Source: Paenibacillus sp. LHD-38
GTDB taxonomy: Bacteria > Bacillota > Bacilli > Paenibacillales > Paenibacillaceae
NCBI RefSeq assembly: GCF_031157315.1
Contig: NZ_JAVIFU010000017.1
Coordinates: 62,001-126,000, forward strand
Direction of reading: 5' to 3'
DNA length: 64,000 nt
Program-made: the position numbers and the translations under genes
The notes under the pieces: generated by a model
Database searches by the model: none
What the model was told of the DNA's origin: nothing
What the model saw: the letters and a program-made list of their open reading frames with translations, nothing else
Part shown: positions 9,091 through 17,297 of the stretch, one piece after another
How positions within the stretch are numbered: position 1 is the stretch's first letter
How the letters are laid out: each line of letters opens with the position of its first letter

Positions 9091-9137
9091 ACCAAAAGAG
9101 CGCTTCAGGCATTCGTCTGAAGCGCTTTTTTTTGGTT
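9091..9137 (+). terminator. Terminator of the sulfate transporter operon
   Basis: AGCGCTTCAG (9099-9108) pairs with CTGAAGCGCT (9117-9126), followed by nine T. The flanks CCAAAA and TTTTGG extend the stem. Confidence 0.9.
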
Positions 9138-9239
9138 TGATTGCGGAATAAAGGATAAGGAAATGTTGGTGATCAAACAAACGCTCATGCTAAAATGTAA
9201 TAGCTCCTATTAATTTTATCGAAGGGGAATGAAAAGGCG

Positions 9240-9551
9240 ATGAAATACATAAACAAGCCTAAGCTGGAAGCTGCGTTCCAAGGTTTCCTAGCGCAAGAGG
9301 TCTATCTTCATAGTGAAGCGACCTCCTTCGTTTTTGTTCGAAATTTCAAAGTGCGGCTCGAAGAGGCTTTTATCGCAGGTGATGGGCCGTATCGGCTTGC
9401 TTTGCGCTTTGATGAAATAGGCTGGCTGCGCTCGGAAGGTCTCACTCATTATGAAATAAGGACGGACGGTAAGCTGCTGCTTGCCGGCTTTGACGAGTTT
9501 GGCAGGATGAATGTCGCTCTTCACCTAGGAAAGGAGCCGTTTCTGGAATGA
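9240..9551 (+). CDS. yojF: DUF1806 family protein YojF
   Basis: 103 residues, matching the size and pattern of B. subtilis YojF (DUF1806): an N-terminal helix, then beta strands with VFVRNFKVRLEEAFI, GPYRLALRF and GLTHYEIRTDGKLLLAGFDE. In Bacillus it is paired with YojG/BshB2, and the same pairing is seen here with a four-base overlap of stop and start. A role connected to bacillithiol is inferred from this linkage; no catalytic motif is visible. Confidence 0.8.
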   Translation: MKYINKPKLEAAFQGFLAQEVYLHSEATSFVFVRNFKVRLEEAFIAGDGPYRLALRFDEIGWLRSEGLTHYEIRTDGKLLLAGFDEFGRMNVALHLGKEPFLE

Positions 9552-10276
9552 CAATAAATGCTAATAATCGAAAGCACAGGCTACTGGCCGTGTTTGCTCA
9601 TCCTGACGATGAGTCTTTTATATGCGGTGGAACGTTGGCTAAGTATGCGAGCATGGGGGCTCAGATTACACTTGTAAGTGCCACTCGGGGAGAAATGGGG
9701 CGCCGGATGGGAAATCCGCCTTATGTAAATAGAGAGTCCATGCCGGAGATTCGGGAAAAGGAGCTGCGGGAAGCTTGCGAAGCGCTGGGCATCCAGCGTC
9801 TGGAATTTTTCGATATCCGTGATAAAATGGTCGAGTTTTATGATTCGAACCGATTAATCGAAAGAATAGGCGCGTTGATGGATGAGATCCGTCCTGATGT
9901 TGTACTCACCTTTCATGAAACGTTAGGCGGACACCCCGATCACTGTGCCATTGGGAAAGCAGCCACCGCGGCATTTCACCGAACCCGGCAGCAGGGCTCC
10001 CTCTATTTCATCAGCTTTGGAAATGCAATGGAAACCCCCGAGCCATTCGGTTACACGAAGCAGGACATTGTGAAAATCGATGTTCGGGAGCATTTGAAGG
10101 CCAAGCTCGCAGCATTCCGTGCGCATCGGTGCCAAACCGAAATTGACGAGTGGGTATGGCAGCCGGATCGGGAGGCGCTTGCAAGGCTTGGTCGGTATGA
10201 GTATTTTATCGCTGGGAAGCAAGCCTCCAAGCCTCTTGTCGCCGATGATTTATTTCAACCTTACTCTGCGGAGTGA
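9548..10276 (+). CDS. bshB2: Bacillithiol biosynthesis deacetylase BshB2
   Basis: 242 residues of the LmbE/PIG-L zinc deacetylase family. The metal site reads AHPDDESFICGGTLAKY (about residues 17-33) and ETLGGHPDHCAIGKA, supplying the His-Asp and His ligands. BshB enzymes remove the acetyl group from GlcNAc-malate to give GlcN-malate, the second step of bacillithiol synthesis; BshB2 can also have mycothiol-conjugate-amidase-like activity. The start ATG overlaps the yojF stop. Its 3' end is one base from the convergent acyl-CoA dehydrogenase gene, with no terminator hairpin visible between them. Confidence 0.88.
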   Translation: MTINANNRKHRLLAVFAHPDDESFICGGTLAKYASMGAQITLVSATRGEMGRRMGNPPYVNRESMPEIREKELREACEALGIQRLEFFDIRDKMVEFYDSNRLIERIGALMDEIRPDVVLTFHETLGGHPDHCAIGKAATAAFHRTRQQGSLYFISFGNAMETPEPFGYTKQDIVKIDVREHLKAKLAAFRAHRCQTEIDEWVWQPDREALARLGRYEYFIAGKQASKPLVADDLFQPYSAE

Positions 10277-10277
10277 G

Positions 10278-11438
10278 TTATTGTCCTTTTTCGTTTAGGG
10301 CACTTGATGCGAGTGTTTGCAGCACCATATTGTCCATCGGCGGGTTGTGGAGACCCGCTCGAACATCGCGATAATAGCGTTCTAAGGGCAGGTTTCTGGA
10401 TAAGCTGGCGCCGCCCACGATTCGCATGGCCATGTCGACCACTTTAATCGCGTTATTCGTAGCGACATACTTTGCTAGTCCCAGCTCAGACCGCAATGAC
10501 GGTCGGCTTTCCTTGTCGCGATCCCAGCGGTCAGCGGCTTCATAAACGAGCGAGCGGGCCGTCCGGAGCTCGATTTCCATCTGTCCAATTGCCTGTTGAA
10601 CCGTTGCTAGTTCGGCGATTGGGCCTGGAAGATGATTCGGACGATAGGCTTGCGCGAAGGAGATCGCATAATCACGCGCGGCGATTGCAATGCCTAGGTA
10701 GCAAGCAGGGATATGAAGAAGCCAGCCTCCGCCATCATCTGTGCCTTTTCCGGTGAGCTGGTGTTCATCGGGAGCGTAGACCTCGCGCATAACGACATCA
10801 TGGCTTCCTGTTCCGCGCATGCCGATCGTATCCCATGTTTCGATAATACTGACCCGGTCGTTCTTATAGATCAGAAAATCAGCTGTCGCTTCTTCCTCAG
10901 GCATATAAGCGGTTACGACAAACCGGTCAAGTATAGGCGACAGGGTGCTGAACGTTTTGCGGCCTGTAATGAGCCAGCCGTTTTCTGATCGGACCGCGGT
11001 TGTTTCGGGCCTGCCGCCGCGGCTGGGGCTTCCTGATGCGGCTTCGCTTGCAAAAGTATTGATCATAGCCCCATTGGATACGACTGCACGGCAGAGCTCG
11101 TTAAACAGTGTATCCGGCCATTTCCGAGTCGTTCGCAGGTGGAGCATTTGTCCGAGATGCCAGCCGACTGCCAGAGCAGTCGAACCGTCTCCGTATGCTA
11201 AGCGCTCCTGCAGCGATACGAGTTCGTGAAGCGATGCCTCGTCGCCTCCAAATATTTTCGGTACCGTAAGCTTTAAGTAGCCGGCATCCTGTAAGTCGGC
11301 AAAATTGTCATGCGGGAATGAGCCTTCCCGGTCATGGCTATTCGCTCTTTCGGCAAAACGGATGGCTAATGCATCTATTTTCTCGGCATATTCCCTCTCC
11401 GCTGCACTGCGGATATATTGATCGATTAATCGTCCCAT
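10278..11438 (-). CDS. Acyl-CoA dehydrogenase family flavoprotein
   Basis: 386 residues with the three-domain acyl-CoA dehydrogenase plan: N-terminal helices (FADLQDAGYLKLTVPKIFGG), a central FAD strand domain (TFASEAASGSP, WLITGRKTFSTLSP, WDTIGMRGTGSHDVVMREVY) and a C-terminal helical bundle (GLAKYVATNNAIKVVDMAMRIVGG). The TFASEAASGSP segment and the overall pattern look closer to YdbM-like, DszC/SfnB-type oxidoreductases than to classical fatty-acid enzymes, and the catalytic Glu is not obvious. A role in oxidation of an acyl-CoA or a flavin monooxygenation is possible. Monocistronic; substrate unknown. Confidence 0.75.
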   Translation of the reverse strand: MGRLIDQYIRSAAEREYAEKIDALAIRFAERANSHDREGSFPHDNFADLQDAGYLKLTVPKIFGGDEASLHELVSLQERLAYGDGSTALAVGWHLGQMLHLRTTRKWPDTLFNELCRAVVSNGAMINTFASEAASGSPSRGGRPETTAVRSENGWLITGRKTFSTLSPILDRFVVTAYMPEEEATADFLIYKNDRVSIIETWDTIGMRGTGSHDVVMREVYAPDEHQLTGKGTDDGGGWLLHIPACYLGIAIAARDYAISFAQAYRPNHLPGPIAELATVQQAIGQMEIELRTARSLVYEAADRWDRDKESRPSLRSELGLAKYVATNNAIKVVDMAMRIVGGASLSRNLPLERYYRDVRAGLHNPPMDNMVLQTLASSALNEKGQ

Positions 11439-11547
11439 TTAAGATGCACTCCTATCATCAATACGTCAGTTCCTTTCTCGCATTTTACCATAACCGGAGG
11501 CCATTCTGACCATTGCATAATGAAAAGCGAAATAAAGGGGAACCATC

Positions 11548-12696
11548 ATGAGAAGATTAGCCGCATATTATTTTTTGTTTTATTTAGCGTTATCGGTCTA
11601 TATGCCGTATATGAGCCTATATTTCAGAGATAAAGGATTCAGCAATACTATAGTCGGGCTTATTTTATCCTTGTGGGCATTGGTAAGCGTCATTGCTCAA
11701 CCTATCATGGGCATGCTGAATGACCGTTCAAGCAATCCCCGTATAATACTGCTAGTATCGGCGATTGCAGCACCTGTCATCGGGACCTTGTTTTATTACT
11801 TTGACAATCTGTACGCGATTATTACGCTTTCCGTTTTCTTCTCATGGTTCCAGTCCTCTATGGGGCCGCTCAGCGATTCCATTGCCGTAGAGATAGGGAA
11901 GAGGGATGGATTCTCCTTCGGAAGCATAAGGCTTTGGGGGGCGCTTAGCTATGCAATCGGTGCCTTTATAACGGGTTTTTTATATGAAAAATACGGCTAT
12001 GACTACATATTCTTTTATTATTTGGCCATCAATTTGGTCTTAACGTTCATTCTATTTATGCTCCCAAAAACAGAACCTGCGCAAAAGAAAACAACGATTT
12101 TCGAGCAGATGAGCGAGGTTGTAGGCAATAGGCCGTTTATCCTTTTTGTCGGAGTCAGCATGCTGACATTTATGTCGGTTGCGATCAACTTTTCGTTCTT
12201 GCCTATCTATTTTAAAGAGCTTGGATTTGACAAAAGCCTGCTTGGCAGCGCGTTTGCAGTGGCGGCTATTATTGAAGTGCCAATGTTTTGGATATCGGCT
12301 AAGCTAAGCCGTAGAATCGGGCGGTTCCGTGTGCTTTTTATAGCCGCCGCCATTTACTCCGTTAAATATTTGTTTTTATTTACTTTCGCTGATGTTTATT
12401 TGACGCTAGCCATGCAGCTGTTGGATGGGATCGCTTTTGCTTTTGCCGCGGGTACGGCAGTCGAGGTGGTCGAGAGCTATTCCAGTGACCGTACGAAAGC
12501 GACGATGCAAACGATTTTCGCAGCGGTTACCTGGGGGCTGGGCGGCATTGTTGGCAATGCCGCAGGCGGCTTAATTGTCGATCATTGGGGTGTACAGGCG
12601 TTATATTTGATCCTGGGTATTTTGTGCGCGGCAGCTTCGGGCATGTATATCTTTTTACAAAAACGATCGCCGAGCCGCCTCCCTATGTCCGGCTAG
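11548..12696 (+). CDS. MFS transporter, YwbF / LacY-like branch
   Basis: 382 residues with 12 predicted membrane helices. Between helices 2 and 3 is the motif GMLNDRSSNPRIIL, and SFGSIRLWGALSYAIGAFITG is typical of the MFS_1_like/nucleoside-H+ or sugar-H+ symporter group to which B. subtilis YwbF belongs. It probably imports a sugar or nucleoside with a proton; the substrate is unknown. AAAGGGGAA precedes the ATG. A long hairpin terminator follows. Confidence 0.8.
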   Translation: MRRLAAYYFLFYLALSVYMPYMSLYFRDKGFSNTIVGLILSLWALVSVIAQPIMGMLNDRSSNPRIILLVSAIAAPVIGTLFYYFDNLYAIITLSVFFSWFQSSMGPLSDSIAVEIGKRDGFSFGSIRLWGALSYAIGAFITGFLYEKYGYDYIFFYYLAINLVLTFILFMLPKTEPAQKKTTIFEQMSEVVGNRPFILFVGVSMLTFMSVAINFSFLPIYFKELGFDKSLLGSAFAVAAIIEVPMFWISAKLSRRIGRFRVLFIAAAIYSVKYLFLFTFADVYLTLAMQLLDGIAFAFAAGTAVEVVESYSSDRTKATMQTIFAAVTWGLGGIVGNAAGGLIVDHWGVQALYLILGILCAAASGMYIFLQKRSPSRLPMSG

Positions 12697-12714
12697 TAAT
12701 CCGCTGCCCGCGTG

Positions 12715-12767
12715 AAAATGAGGCAGCCGTGAAGTCGTCTAACCGACTCTGTGGCTGCCTCATTTTT
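12715..12767 (+). terminator. Terminator after the MFS gene
   Basis: AAAATGAGGCAGCC (12715-12728) pairs with GGCTGCCTCATTTTT (12753-12767). Confidence 0.88.
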
Positions 12768-12769
12768 TG

Positions 12770-12828
12770 ATATATGACCGCGATACGACTGTTTTTGCCG
12801 TAGAGGACTGCGACAGCCGTTTACACTA
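12770..12828 (+). repeat. Decayed single copy of the ~100-bp dispersed element
   Basis: The order GCGATACGA, TTGCCG, GGACTGC and CAGCCGTTTAC corresponds to GCGAAACGA, TTGCCG, GGACGGC and CAGCCGTTTAC in the first tandem copy at 48523-48622. As there, it lies between a plus-strand terminator and the stop of a minus-strand gene. Confidence 0.6.
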
Positions 12829-12835
12829 GTCACTT

Positions 12836-12994
12836 TTAGAACATAGGGAATACATAACGTACCAAGAAGTACAAGGCTCCGAAAAAGATGAGGACATAGG
12901 CAGCATATTTGATGAAGGTAGATGCGACCAAGCTGGTATCAGACTTCTTCTCCACATGACGTTCTTCAATATCGAGATTACGTTGCGTTGCCAT
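12836..12994 (-). CDS. Small single-span membrane protein (52 aa)
   Basis: A 52-residue frame: a polar N-terminus rich in E, R and K (residues 1-20), then one hydrophobic helix of about 20 residues (AAYVLIFFGALYFLVRYVF). The ATG is preceded by GGGAG at 8-base spacing, and the frame is flanked by a long non-coding stretch on its 5' side. I do not recognise the family. A one-span protein with a charged cytoplasmic N-terminus fits a small membrane regulator or stress peptide, but no function is assigned. Confidence 0.65.
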   Translation of the reverse strand: MATQRNLDIEERHVEKKSDTSLVASTFIKYAAYVLIFFGALYFLVRYVFPMF

Positions 12995-13355
12995 TTGAAC
13001 CACTCCCTTAAGTGATTTTGTTATTCTCCATTACCCTCTTGAGAGCGTGCTGAAACAAGGGGTATACATGCGATGCTGCTGCATACCAATCCGTTCACTC
13101 ATTTGCAGCCTTCAATAAACGTTGTTTCACCTATCGATAATTTTCGATCATTTCTCGGGAAATAGTCGAATGTAATACGCATTCCGCAGAAACGGGGTTT
13201 GTTTGTTTGCGGCAGGTGATATCCTCTATTGTTATTTTCCAAATGCCGGTTCTAAATGGAGGGGTTCTGAATATAGTAGATAACGAAGCCCTATTGCTGC
13301 AGGTCTGCCAAATCACTTTGCAAAACAATAGAATAGGGCAGCAGGAGGAGAAACG
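12995..13355. other. Intergenic region, no gene found
   Basis: About 360 bases between divergent small genes. I see no frame with a ribosome site, no strong hairpin and no convincing promoter pair on either strand. Confidence 0.5.
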
Positions 13356-13589
13356 TTGAATGAAGGTTGGAATCAGTTGCAGAAAAGCGCGGAGAGAAGC
13401 TATAGCAGCAGGGATGTATTATATGAGATTGAGCAAACGATAACAGAGCTTGAAATTTATTTGAAAACAAACCCAGAGGATGAAATCGCAATAGTGCAGT
13501 ACCAACAATTTGTGGATAAACGAAAGGGCTTTATGCTTTTATGGGCAGAGGCTTATGCACAGCTTTCTCTTTCGGAAATGCAGGCGTAA
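13356..13589 (+). CDS. Small hypothetical helical protein (77 aa)
   Basis: 77 residues from a TTG start placed 5 bases after AGGAGGAG (13343-13350), a strong site that decides the start. The protein is acidic and probably all-helical (YEIEQTITELEIYLK, AIVQYQQFVDKRKGFM), with no membrane segment. I do not recognise it. A perfect terminator stands about 110 bases after the stop. Confidence 0.65.
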   Translation: MNEGWNQLQKSAERSYSSRDVLYEIEQTITELEIYLKTNPEDEIAIVQYQQFVDKRKGFMLLWAEAYAQLSLSEMQA

Positions 13590-13700
13590 TCAAATAGAGC
13601 AAGAATGCCATAAAGATGGACATGCATGATTAAAGCCTTGATTCAATTTTAAGCAGTGCTGAATGATGATGTTTAAGCAAATAGGAATGAGTCTAAAAGA

Positions 13701-13736
13701 TGCTAGGGAACAGGAAGCTGTTCTCTGGCATTTTTT
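13701..13736 (+). terminator. Strong intrinsic terminator ahead of the PBP gene
   Basis: TGCTAGGGAACAG and CTGTTCTCTGGCA form a 13-bp stem with two G-T pairs and a GAAG loop, followed by six T. Confidence 0.88.
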
Positions 13737-13832
13737 GTGCAAATCTTCTGGAAATAAGTCCAACGTACTAAAAAACTTATTAGTCTGCGAATGGTTTAAA
13801 AAAGAGATAAGCATCAGCTTGGGGGAAACATA

Positions 13833-15944
13833 ATGAGAATCAATCCGGCTTTACAAAAGAAAAGAAAAATATTAAAGACGATACTTGTTCTTTTTACCGC
13901 CTTATTGGTCATCGTATTGCTTGGCGGATGGACAACCTTTCGGATTCTGATAAACGCACAGGATATTGCCAGGCTTGATGTGCCGCTGCCTGCAGCAACG
14001 ATCCTGTACGATCAAAGCGGAGCAGAAGCTACCCGTATTTCATTTAATAAAATCGAGGAAATCGGATATGCCGACATTCCCAAACATATGGTGGATGCTG
14101 TCATAGCGGTAGAGGATAAACGGTATTTTGAACATGACGGCATGGATATGCGGGCGATTGGCCGAGCATTTGTTACGAATTTCACCTCAGGAGGAACGGT
14201 CCAAGGCGGCAGTACGATTACCCAGCAGCTGGCTAAAAATGTTTTTTTGTCGCAGGAACGGACCTGGTCGAGGAAATGGAACGAAGTGCTGCTTGCCAAA
14301 AAAATCGAGGAAAATTACAACAAGCAGGAAATTATGGGGATGTATCTGAATCAAATTTATTTTGGCGAAGGAGCTTGGGGGATTAATCGCGCAGCGAATA
14401 CGTATTTTGGAAAAGAACCCAAGCAGCTCACTTTAGCGGAAGCCGCATTGCTGGCCGGCGTGATTAAGGCGCCTTCGGCACTTACTCCCTATAAGCATAA
14501 TGATAAAGCGCTTGAGAGAAGGAATGTTGTTCTTCAGCTGATGAAGGATCAAGCTTTAATCAGCGATGAGACATACAGCAAGGCTGTTAATGAGCCCATT
14601 CGTTTATTAAGCTCCAAGCCTAACAGGATAGATGATATTAGTTATCCTTATTATGTGGATCAGATCATCCGCGAGGCGATGACAGCGTACGGACTATCGG
14701 AGAATGAAGTTCTTCAGGGCGGGCTGAGAATATATACGGAATTGGATACAAAAATGCAGCAAGCGGCAGAGCAGGTTTACGCGAAGGAATCACTATTTCC
14801 GGATAGTTCCGCCGATCAGCTTATTCAAAGCAGCGCTGTCATGATTGATCCGCGAAATGGCGGCATTCGTGCGCTTGTGGGAGGAAGAGGAGAGCAGCCC
14901 TTTCGCGGATTTAACCGGGCCGTACAGCTAAAGCGCCAGCCGGGCTCAACGATCAAGCCGATAGCCGTTTACACGCCTGCACTAGAAATGGGCTATAAGC
15001 CGAATGACGAGCTGGTGGATGAACCGATTAATATGAACGGCTATGAGCCTCAGAATGCAGACGGCTCCTTTCACGGACGAGTATCTCTATACGAATCGCT
15101 TATTAACTCTTATAATATTCCGGCTGTGAAGCTATTAAACGAGATGGGCATTCAAAAAGGTATCGATGCAGCGGAACGATTCGGCATTCCATTGACGGAT
15201 GAGGACCGGACGCTTGGTCTTGCCCTGGGCGGTCTGCATGAAGGAGTAGCACCGATTCATATGGCTGAAGCTTTCGGCGTGTTCGCCAATGACGGCGTAC
15301 GCATGCATGCGCATGCCATTACACGCATAGAATCCGCGGATGGCTCCGTGCTAGCAGAATTCGAGCAAAGCACAAGCAGCGAGAAGGTAACGGAGCCTGC
15401 AATTGCGCGCACGATGACAGCCATGCTGGAGGGTGTTATCAAGGAAGGCACGGGTGAAGCAGCTGAGCTGGAGGACCGCCCGCTTGCCGGCAAGTCCGGA
15501 ACAACGCAAATGACAGGGACGACAGGCTACAGCGCAAAGGATAACTGGTTTGTGGGCTATACGCCTCAGCTTGTAGGCGCGGTATGGCTTGGATATGACC
15601 AAACGGATAGCAGCCACTATCTTTCAACGAGCTCCAAGGCGGCTGCGGCAGTATTTCAAGCGTTATTCACAGGAGCTTTAAAGGATGAGCCGATCCTGTC
15701 GTTTCCGAAGGCACCCGAGCTCTTTGTAAAAAAGAAGAAAGATGATTCTAATAACGATAATAACTCGGATGAAGAAAATGAATGGAAATCAGATAAAGAA
15801 CGCGATCGCGAGCGAGAAAAAGAGGAAAAGAAAAATAAAAAAGAACGAGAAAAGGAAAGGGACAAGGAAAGGGATGAAGAAAAAGGCAATGGACGTAATA
15901 AGAATCGTGACAAGAACCGCGATGACGATAATGATAATGACTAA
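13833..15944 (+). CDS. Class A penicillin-binding protein (transglycosylase/transpeptidase)
   Basis: 703 residues. One membrane anchor lies at about residues 15-37. The GT51 transglycosylase domain shows EDKRYFEHDG, GGSTITQQLAKN, RKWNEVLLAKKIE and GAWGINRAANTYFGKEP. The transpeptidase domain has the SxxK serine in RQPGSTIKP, the SYN motif in INSYNIPAVKLL and KSGTT. It polymerises and cross-links peptidoglycan at the outer face of the membrane. The C-terminus (about 648-703) is an unusual low-complexity tail of alternating Lys/Arg and Glu/Asp ending in an Asn/Asp cluster. The SD is GGGGGAAA. Confidence 0.93.
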   Translation: MRINPALQKKRKILKTILVLFTALLVIVLLGGWTTFRILINAQDIARLDVPLPAATILYDQSGAEATRISFNKIEEIGYADIPKHMVDAVIAVEDKRYFEHDGMDMRAIGRAFVTNFTSGGTVQGGSTITQQLAKNVFLSQERTWSRKWNEVLLAKKIEENYNKQEIMGMYLNQIYFGEGAWGINRAANTYFGKEPKQLTLAEAALLAGVIKAPSALTPYKHNDKALERRNVVLQLMKDQALISDETYSKAVNEPIRLLSSKPNRIDDISYPYYVDQIIREAMTAYGLSENEVLQGGLRIYTELDTKMQQAAEQVYAKESLFPDSSADQLIQSSAVMIDPRNGGIRALVGGRGEQPFRGFNRAVQLKRQPGSTIKPIAVYTPALEMGYKPNDELVDEPINMNGYEPQNADGSFHGRVSLYESLINSYNIPAVKLLNEMGIQKGIDAAERFGIPLTDEDRTLGLALGGLHEGVAPIHMAEAFGVFANDGVRMHAHAITRIESADGSVLAEFEQSTSSEKVTEPAIARTMTAMLEGVIKEGTGEAAELEDRPLAGKSGTTQMTGTTGYSAKDNWFVGYTPQLVGAVWLGYDQTDSSHYLSTSSKAAAAVFQALFTGALKDEPILSFPKAPELFVKKKKDDSNNDNNSDEENEWKSDKERDREREKEEKKNKKEREKERDKERDEEKGNGRNKNRDKNRDDDNDND

Positions 15945-15986
15945 AACCCATTCGCAATAGAACAAATGCAGTTCCTGAGACAGGGT

Positions 15987-16030
15987 AGGGAAGGTTTCCG
16001 CATGCTCCAAGCATGTGGAAACCTTCCCTT
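15987..16030. terminator. Bidirectional terminator between the PBP and DMT genes
   Basis: AGGGAAGGTTTCC with inner CATGCT pairs with AGCATG and GGAAACCTTCCCT. It sits between convergent genes and touches the stop of the minus-strand gene. Confidence 0.85.
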
Positions 16031-16376
16031 ATTTTCCTTTTGCGACAATGAAGCCTATAAAGACAATGGTTAAGCCAATCCATGTTCGCCATGTAGGGGC
16101 TTCCCGCATAAAGATAAACCCCATGAGCAGGGAGATAAACATCTCAAGACCCTTTGACGCCAGCAGCACATAACCTAGATTTCCAAGTACTTTGTACCCC
16201 AGCTTAATGCCGTATCCGATGCATAAATTAGCTATTAAAAATAGCGGCAATGCAAGCAGCTGATACTTAACGGTAGTCCAAAAATGAGGGTCAATGTGTT
16301 TGCTTTGATAAGAGTAAATAAGGTTAACGATAAGCAGACCCGTTAGCAGCAGCGAAGAGCTATAGATATAATTCAA
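16029..16376 (-). CDS. Small four-helix DMT/EamA-like membrane protein
   Basis: 115 residues, four hydrophobic helices, with the C-terminal pair EMFISLLMGFIFMREAPTWRTWIGLTIVFIGF resembling half of an EamA/DMT transporter or a small EmrE-like protein. The conserved membrane glutamate of SMR pumps (helix 1) is absent, so a drug-efflux role is doubtful. It may work as a dimer. Substrate unknown. Confidence 0.65.
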   Translation of the reverse strand: MNYIYSSSLLLTGLLIVNLIYSYQSKHIDPHFWTTVKYQLLALPLFLIANLCIGYGIKLGYKVLGNLGYVLLASKGLEMFISLLMGFIFMREAPTWRTWIGLTIVFIGFIVAKGK

Positions 16377-16517
16377 AACGACCTCCTGTTATTTTTTGTT
16401 CTCTATAAATAATGTTTCCATCAACCAACATTTTTATGAATCGTTGATCAGTTCTGGGATGTGGTGTTTTTTTTGGAATTCGTATATGCTAGATTGAGAG
16501 ATAAAGGAGCTGATCAT

Positions 16518-16814
16518 ATGATCCTGGAGGTAGCTGTTTTACATGTTAAAGAAGGCATGTCAGATGAGTTCGAACGAGATTTCAAGCGTGCGTCAACCAT
16601 TATTTCCAGCATGAAGGGCTATCGAAGCCATGAGTTTCAAAAGTGCTTAGAAGAAAAACGAAAATATATATTGCTCGTAAGATGGGAAACGCTGGAGGAT
16701 CATACGGAGGGCTTTCGCGGTTCAGCGGAATATTTGGAGTGGAAAAGACTGCTGCATCACTACTACGATCCATTCCCGACCGTAGAGCATTTTACGAATG
16801 TGGATATAAGCTAG
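16518..16814 (+). CDS. Antibiotic biosynthesis monooxygenase (ABM) domain protein
   Basis: 98 residues from the ATG at 16518, with AAAGGAG 9 bases upstream; an earlier TTG/ATG frame start at 16461 has no site. The ABM ferredoxin-like fold is indicated by ILEVAVLHVKEGMSDEFERDF, MKGYRSHEFQKC and YILLVRWETLEDHTEGFR. Relatives include quinol or heme-degrading monooxygenases, but the heme-binding His/Asn pattern of IsdG is not clear here. Function likely cofactor-free oxidation or structural; unproven. Confidence 0.75.
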   Translation: MILEVAVLHVKEGMSDEFERDFKRASTIISSMKGYRSHEFQKCLEEKRKYILLVRWETLEDHTEGFRGSAEYLEWKRLLHHYYDPFPTVEHFTNVDIS

Positions 16815-16854
16815 AATGGCTTTAAAGAAGCTTCACTGAAAATAGATATAGAGG

Positions 16855-17265
16855 GTGAGCAGCATTCGAGATTTTATACCGTTGCATCTTTGCTTCGACG
16901 GCGCAGGCCGAGAAGTAGAAGTATTAGATGTCGTACAACTGGACGAAGACTTATATCGCATTGAGGAAAATCCTGTATTTACCGAAAACGTAGCTTTCGG
17001 GGATGTTATTCGGGTAAAAACGCTCGAGGATGTTTCCATCTACATAGAAACCATTGAAAAGTCTACGTTTAGCCGGCATAATTGGCTGCTGAGCAAAGAG
17101 GTTATTTATTCCTTGGAGCTAAAAATGTTAAAAAATAAAATTCGTGATTGGCAGGGGAAGTCACAACAGGTCTTTGGGGGTATCTTTATCGTGAATTTGC
17201 CTGCCCATACAGAAATTGATATCAATGACGAGGTTCAAAAGGTGATAAGAATGGTTCAAAAGTAA
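16855..17265 (+). CDS. Hypothetical protein, possibly DUF4265-like
   Basis: Up to 136 residues. The segment REVEVLDVVQLDEDLYRIEENPVFTENVAFGDVIRVKT resembles the DUF4265 pattern in which a short beta domain ends in NxPxFxxxxxxGDxV. The C-terminal half is unlike anything I recognise. The start is uncertain: the GTG at 16855 lies directly on the purine run GAGG with no spacing; an ATT 9 bases later or the in-frame TTG at 16882 are alternatives. It lies between the ABM gene and the SDR gene and may share their transcript. Confidence 0.55.
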   Translation: MSSIRDFIPLHLCFDGAGREVEVLDVVQLDEDLYRIEENPVFTENVAFGDVIRVKTLEDVSIYIETIEKSTFSRHNWLLSKEVIYSLELKMLKNKIRDWQGKSQQVFGGIFIVNLPAHTEIDINDEVQKVIRMVQK

Positions 17266-17297
17266 ATCGTCGGTCAGATGCAAAGGAGGAAATGGAC

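Noticed and set aside
13663-13833. 56-codon frame just before the PBP gene
   Set aside because: It spans a perfect intrinsic terminator and lacks a ribosome site, although its stop touches the PBP start.
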